Shown in pieces: positions 60,683 to 64,000 of a stretch of 64,000 nucleotides of DNA (its first letter is position 1; every line of letters begins with the position of its first letter). The notes beneath the pieces were generated by a model. It saw only the letters and a program-made list of their open reading frames with translations, was not told the origin of the DNA and searched no databases. The DNA is from WHSW01 sp963821345 (lineage in GTDB: Bacteria > Actinomycetota > Thermoleophilia > Solirubrobacterales > 70-9): positions 1,178,001-1,242,000 of the forward strand of contig CAWGDM010000001.1 of assembly GCA_963821345.1 (NCBI GenBank), read 5' to 3'. Both the position numbers and the translations under genes were made by a program.

Positions 60683-61727
60683 ATGGCGATGACCCTGGTC
60701 ACCGGCGCGAGCGGCTTCCTCGGCTCGCACCTGGTTCGCGCGCTCGCCGAGCGTGGCGACGAGCTGCGGCTGCTCGCCCGTCGCAGCTCGAAGCTCGGCC
60801 ACCTCGAGGGGATCGAGTTCGAGCGCGCGACCGGCGACGTCACCGACCGCCGCGCGGTGCGGCGGGCGATGCAGGACGTCGATCGGGTCTTCCATGTCGC
60901 CGGGCGCACGTCGCTTGCGGGCAGCCGATCGCGATGCCGTCTTCGCCGCCAACCTGCGCGGCGCCCAGATCGTCTTCGAGTCGGCGCTCGAGGCGGGCGT
61001 CGAGCGCGTCGTTCACACCTCGAGCGCCGGGGCGATCGGGGTGGCGAAGCCGAAGGCCACCGCCGACGAGACGACGCCGTTCGAGATCGGCCACCTCGGC
61101 AACGCCTACGTCAACTCCAAGCACGAGGCCGAGCTGCAGGCCTTCCGGCTCGCCGCCCACGGGCTGCCGGTGGTGATCGTCAACCCGACCTTCGTGCTCG
61201 GCCCGGATGACCCGAGCCGAACCTCGATGGGGCTCGTGCGCCGCTTCTGCCTCGGCCAGATCCCCGCCTACGTCGACGGTGCCCTGAACATCGTCGACGT
61301 CCGCGACGTCGCCCGCGGCCACCTGCTGGCGGAGCGCAAGGGCGAGGTCGGCGAGCGCTACATCCTCGGCGGGCGCAACTTCACCTTCGACCGCCTGTTC
61401 GCAGACCTCGCCCGGATCTCGGGGATCGATCCGCCGGCGCTGAAGCTGCCGAAGCGACTCGCCCTGGCCGGCGCCCAGTCGGCGGCCGCGGTCGGGCTTT
61501 CGCTGCCGACCAGCCCCGAGGAGATCGTCTCCGCCAGCCAATGGTGGACCTACCGCAACACGAAGGCCAAGCGCGAGCTCGGCTTCGCGCCCCGCCCGCA
61601 CGAGGAGACGCTCGACGACGCGGTCGCCTGGCAGCTCGCCGAGCTCGGCGAGCGCCGGGCTCGGCGCGGTCCCGACCGGGCGGCCGCTCAGGTGGTCGGC
61701 CGGGTCCTGCGGAGGCTGGCCGGATGA
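60683..61727 (+). CDS. NAD-dependent epimerase (HpnA/DFR-like), frame broken once
   Basis: An extended-SDR protein of about 348 residues. MTLVTGASGFLGSHLVRALA is the NAD loop. VVHTSSAGAIGVAKPKATAD and AYVNSKHEAELQAFRLAAHG include the catalytic YxxxK (YVNSK). VVIVNPTFVLGPDDPSRTSM resembles hopanoid-associated sugar epimerases and dihydroflavonol reductase-like proteins. One frame change near 60915 follows GRTSL. Two possible ATG codons are six bases apart. The stop overlaps the next gene by 4 bases. Confidence 0.87.
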
Positions 61728-61975
61728 TCGCCCTCTATCGGTGCCGCACACCGACGAACGTGCTCTGTCCGTGCGGGGCGGTCGAGCGCCGGCTGCGCAA
61801 GCTCGACCTCGAGCACGAGACGCGGCGGGTGCCCTACCGGCGCAGGGGACGGCCGGAGATCGAGGAGCTGACCCGCCAGAGCCGGGTGCCGGTGCTGGTC
61901 GACGGCGACGAGGTGATCCACGACTCGAGGCGAATCCTCGAGTACCTGGAATGGAAGTATCCGAAGAAGACTTGA
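61724..61975 (+). CDS. Glutaredoxin/GST N-terminal-like protein
   Basis: An 83-residue thioredoxin-fold protein. It begins MIALYRCRTPTNVLCPCGAV, in which CPC is shifted from the usual CPYC of glutaredoxins. SRVPVLVDGDEVIHDSRRIL is the cis-Pro and substrate-binding strand of GST N-terminal domains, and YLEWKYPKKT the end. It is coupled to the epimerase (ATGA). A redox or thiol-binding role is likely; no C-terminal GST domain is present. Confidence 0.85.
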   Translation: MIALYRCRTPTNVLCPCGAVERRLRKLDLEHETRRVPYRRRGRPEIEELTRQSRVPVLVDGDEVIHDSRRILEYLEWKYPKKT

Positions 61976-61998
61976 CCTTGCTTTAGAATGTGAAGCTC

Positions 61999-62367
61999 AT
62001 GGACACCCCCGAGGCAGCAGTCACGATCACCGATCAGGCGGCGGAGAAGATCCGCGACCTGGTCGCGGCAAGTGAGACCGAGCAGGTTCTGCGGATCGCC
62101 GTCAAGGGCGGCGGCTGCTCGGGCTTCCAGTACGCGCTTGCGCTCGACTCGGTCAACGACGACGACGACGTCTTCGAGCACAACGGCGTCGCCGTCGCGG
62201 TAGACAAGGTCAGCATGCAGTTCGTCTTCGGCTCCCAGGTGGACTACGTCGACGGGCTTCAGGGGGCCGGGTTCACGGTCAATAACCCGAACGTGGTCGC
62301 CGCCTGCGGCTGCGGCTCCTCGTTCCAGGTTCGCGACGACGCGGCTGAGCAGGCCGCCGCCGTCTAG
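61999..62367 (+). CDS. erpA: Iron-sulfur cluster insertion protein, ErpA/IscA type
   Basis: A 122-residue A-type carrier that hands [Fe-S] clusters to target proteins. The three cluster-binding Cys are Cys40 (GGGCSGFQY), Cys103 and Cys105 (ACGCGSSF). Asp/Glu stretch DSVNDDDDVFEHNG follows. TAGAAT at 61984-61989 could be the -10 element ten bases before ATG 61999, so the message may be leaderless; a GTG at 61990 is in frame but less likely. BioB and other Fe-S enzymes in the window would need such a carrier. Confidence 0.93.
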   Translation: MDTPEAAVTITDQAAEKIRDLVAASETEQVLRIAVKGGGCSGFQYALALDSVNDDDDVFEHNGVAVAVDKVSMQFVFGSQVDYVDGLQGAGFTVNNPNVVAACGCGSSFQVRDDAAEQAAAV

Positions 62368-62384
62368 CCCCCACGGGCTCAGCC

Positions 62385-64000
62385 ATGCCCGTGATCACAG
62401 CCTCCGGGCTGACCAAGCGGATCGGCGGGCGCACCCTGTTCGGCGAGCTCGCGTTCAAGCTCGACCGCCGCGAGCGGATGACGCTATCGGGCCGCAACGG
62501 CTCCGGCAAGACGACCCTGCTGCGGACGATCGCCGGCGAGGCGGGACTCGACGGCGGCACGATCGCGCTCGGGAAGGGCGTCCGCGTGGCGCTTCACGAC
62601 CAGCGCCCGCCGCGCGGCGACGCCACCCTGCGCGAGTACGTCACCGGGGGGCTCGACTGGATCACCGGGATCGAGGCGCGAGCTAGCCCGGCTCGAGGCG
62701 CGGATGGCGGACGGCGATGCCGGCGAGGCGACGCTTGCCGCCTACGCCGACGCCCAGGCGCGGCTCGAGGCCGCGGGCGGCTACCGCTGGCGCGACGCGG
62801 TCGAGGCGACCCTGCACGGGCTCGGCTTCACCGACGCCGATCTCGGCCGCCCGTTGCAGGGGTTCTCCGGCGGCGAGCTGACCCGCGCCTCGCTCGCCCG
62901 CGTGCTCGCCTCGCGCCCCGACCTGTTGCTGCTCGACGAGCCGACGAACCACCTCGACATCGAGTCGCTGGAGTGGCTCGAGGCGTACCTGACCGGTCTC
63001 GACGCGGCGGTGATCCTGGTCGCGCATGACCGCTGGTTCCTGGAGGCGGTCGGCACCTCGGTGCTCGAGCTCGAGGCCGGGCGCGGGCGCTACTTCAAGG
63101 GCCCCTGGCACGCCTGGCGGGCCGAGCAAGCCGCCCGCGAGCTGGCGGCGGGGCGCGACACCGCCCGCCGCGAGGCCGAGATCGCGCGCATGGAGCGCTT
63201 CGTCGAGCGCTTCCGTTACAAGGCGACCAAGGCCCGCCAGGCCCAGTCGAAGCTGAAGGCGATCGAGCGGGTGAAGCGGGGGATGGTCGAGGCCGACCCG
63301 TCTGACGGCCGCACGCTCGCCTTCTCGTTCGGCGACGCCGAGCGCTCCGGACGGGTGGTGCTCGAGCTCGAGGACGCGAAGGTGACCGCGGGCGACCGCA
63401 CCCTGATCGACGAAGCGGGCATGTGGCTGGAGCGCGGCGAGCACGTCACCCTGGTCGGCGCCAACGGCTCCGGCAAGACGACCCTGGTCGAGGGCCTGGC
63501 CGGCAACCGCGAACTGGCGGCGGGCAAGTTGCGGCGAGGCCACAACGTCAAGCTTGGCTACCTGTCGCAGCACGCCGAGGTCGGCGGCGGCCCCGAGGCG
63601 ACGTTGCTCTCGCACGCGCAGTCGCAGACGGGCCTTTCGGAGGCCAAGACCCGGGCGCTGCTGGGCCGGTTCCTGTTCTCCGGCGACGAGGTGACGAAGC
63701 GGCTCGCAGACATCTCCGGCGGCGAGGCGCAGCGGCTGGCGCTCGCCCTGCTGACCAACTCCGACGCCAACCTGCTGATCCTCGACGAGCCGACCAACCA
63801 CCTCGACGTCGAGAGCCGTGAGGCGCTCGAGGACGCGCTCACCGGGTTCGCCGGCTCGGTGCTGCTGATCTCCCACGACCGCGCTCTGCTCGAGGCGGTG
63901 GGCAGCCGCACGCTGGTGATCGAGGAGGGGACGCTGCGCAGCCACCATGGCGGCTGGGCCGAGTACCGCTCCGCGGTCGAGGCCGAGCGCGCCGCCGCCG
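62385..64000 (+). CDS. ABC-F ATP-binding protein, frame broken once, cut by window edge
   Basis: An ABC-F ATPase with two ABC domains and no membrane segment, at least 538 residues. Domain 1: GRNGSGKTTLLRTIAGEAGL (Walker A), GFSGGELTRASLARVLASRP (signature), LLLLDEPTNHLDIESLE (Walker B). A linker (RRREAEIARMERF-like, about residues 255-300) leads to domain 2: GANGSGKTTLVEGL, ISGGEAQRLALALL and LLILDEPTNHLDVESRE. A frame change lies near 62680 before ELARLEARM. ABC-F proteins act on stalled or drug-bound ribosomes. The C-terminus is outside the window. Confidence 0.9.

Noticed and set aside
1..64000. CRISPR array or tandem repeats
   Set aside because: No regularly spaced direct repeats were seen; the only repeats are short dyads and the RTX-type protein repeats at 32.3-33.4 kb.

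Overview
The window is about 70% GC and almost fully coding. Typical features are GTG and TTG starts, ATGA/GTGA/TTGA stop-start overlaps, and families common in Actinobacteria: an ECF42 sigma factor with a DGPF protein, a DUF4235 / Holin-X / DUF3618 trio, a SpoIIE phosphatase next to a STAS protein, PPOX-fold proteins, and many acyl-CoA dehydrogenases. Together these suggest an actinobacterial chromosome, probably Thermoleophilia / Solirubrobacterales. The lineage is an inference from gene content. I saw no rRNA, CRISPR array, insertion sequence or convincing prophage. The only tRNA is tRNA-Pro(CGG).

Layout. 0-9.3 kb: housekeeping and stress genes (edge-truncated acyl-CoA synthetase, DsbA-like protein, VTT membrane protein, tRNA-Pro, a large secreted hydrolase-like protein, Mn-type superoxide dismutase, PPOX protein, NUDIX, rubredoxin). 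9.3-11 kb: ECF sigma factor overlapping a membrane DUF4349 protein, probably its regulator. 11-17.5 kb: biotin synthesis (bioA; bioB-bioF-bioD), with a MarR-MFS pair inserted between its two parts. 17.5-28.5 kb: a membrane protein with a decayed HD-GYP domain, DNA glycosylase, two tandem sulfatases, a free-standing biotinyl carrier protein beside an enoyl-CoA hydratase, GT2, glycerol kinase, PlsC and an MBL hydrolase. 28.5-40 kb: SDRs, a DHA2 exporter, cytochrome P450, a secreted RTX-like protein, two acyl-CoA dehydrogenases, a TetR-MFS pair and a GDSL lipoprotein. 40-44.2 kb: an unusual three-gene zinc-ribbon operon, then DGPF-ECF42. 44.2-51.8 kb: a divergent acyl-CoA catabolic cluster (two acyl-CoA dehydrogenases facing enoyl-CoA hydratase, carboxyltransferase, BKACE, AMACR-type racemase and MerR). 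51.8-64 kb: XRE, epimerase, lipoprotein with a possible switching leader RNA, STAS and SpoIIE, nitrilase-TetR, the DUF4235/Holin-X/DUF3618 module, DegV, a second epimerase, a glutaredoxin-like protein, an ErpA/IscA-type protein and an ABC-F ATPase running off the right edge.

The metabolic theme is lipid and CoA-ester chemistry: acyl-CoA ligase, four acyl-CoA dehydrogenases, two enoyl-CoA hydratases, acyl-CoA carboxylase parts, a racemase, glycerol kinase and a PlsC acyltransferase. Biotin synthesis supplies the cofactor for the carboxylase.

An important caveat is that fourteen genes are broken by single-base frame changes although the protein sequence continues sensibly in the next frame. 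They include bioB, bioF, bioD, both sulfatases, the NUDIX gene, plsC and the RTX-like gene. This looks more like base-level assembly error than pseudogenes. Those genes are listed with their whole spans and approximate break points.
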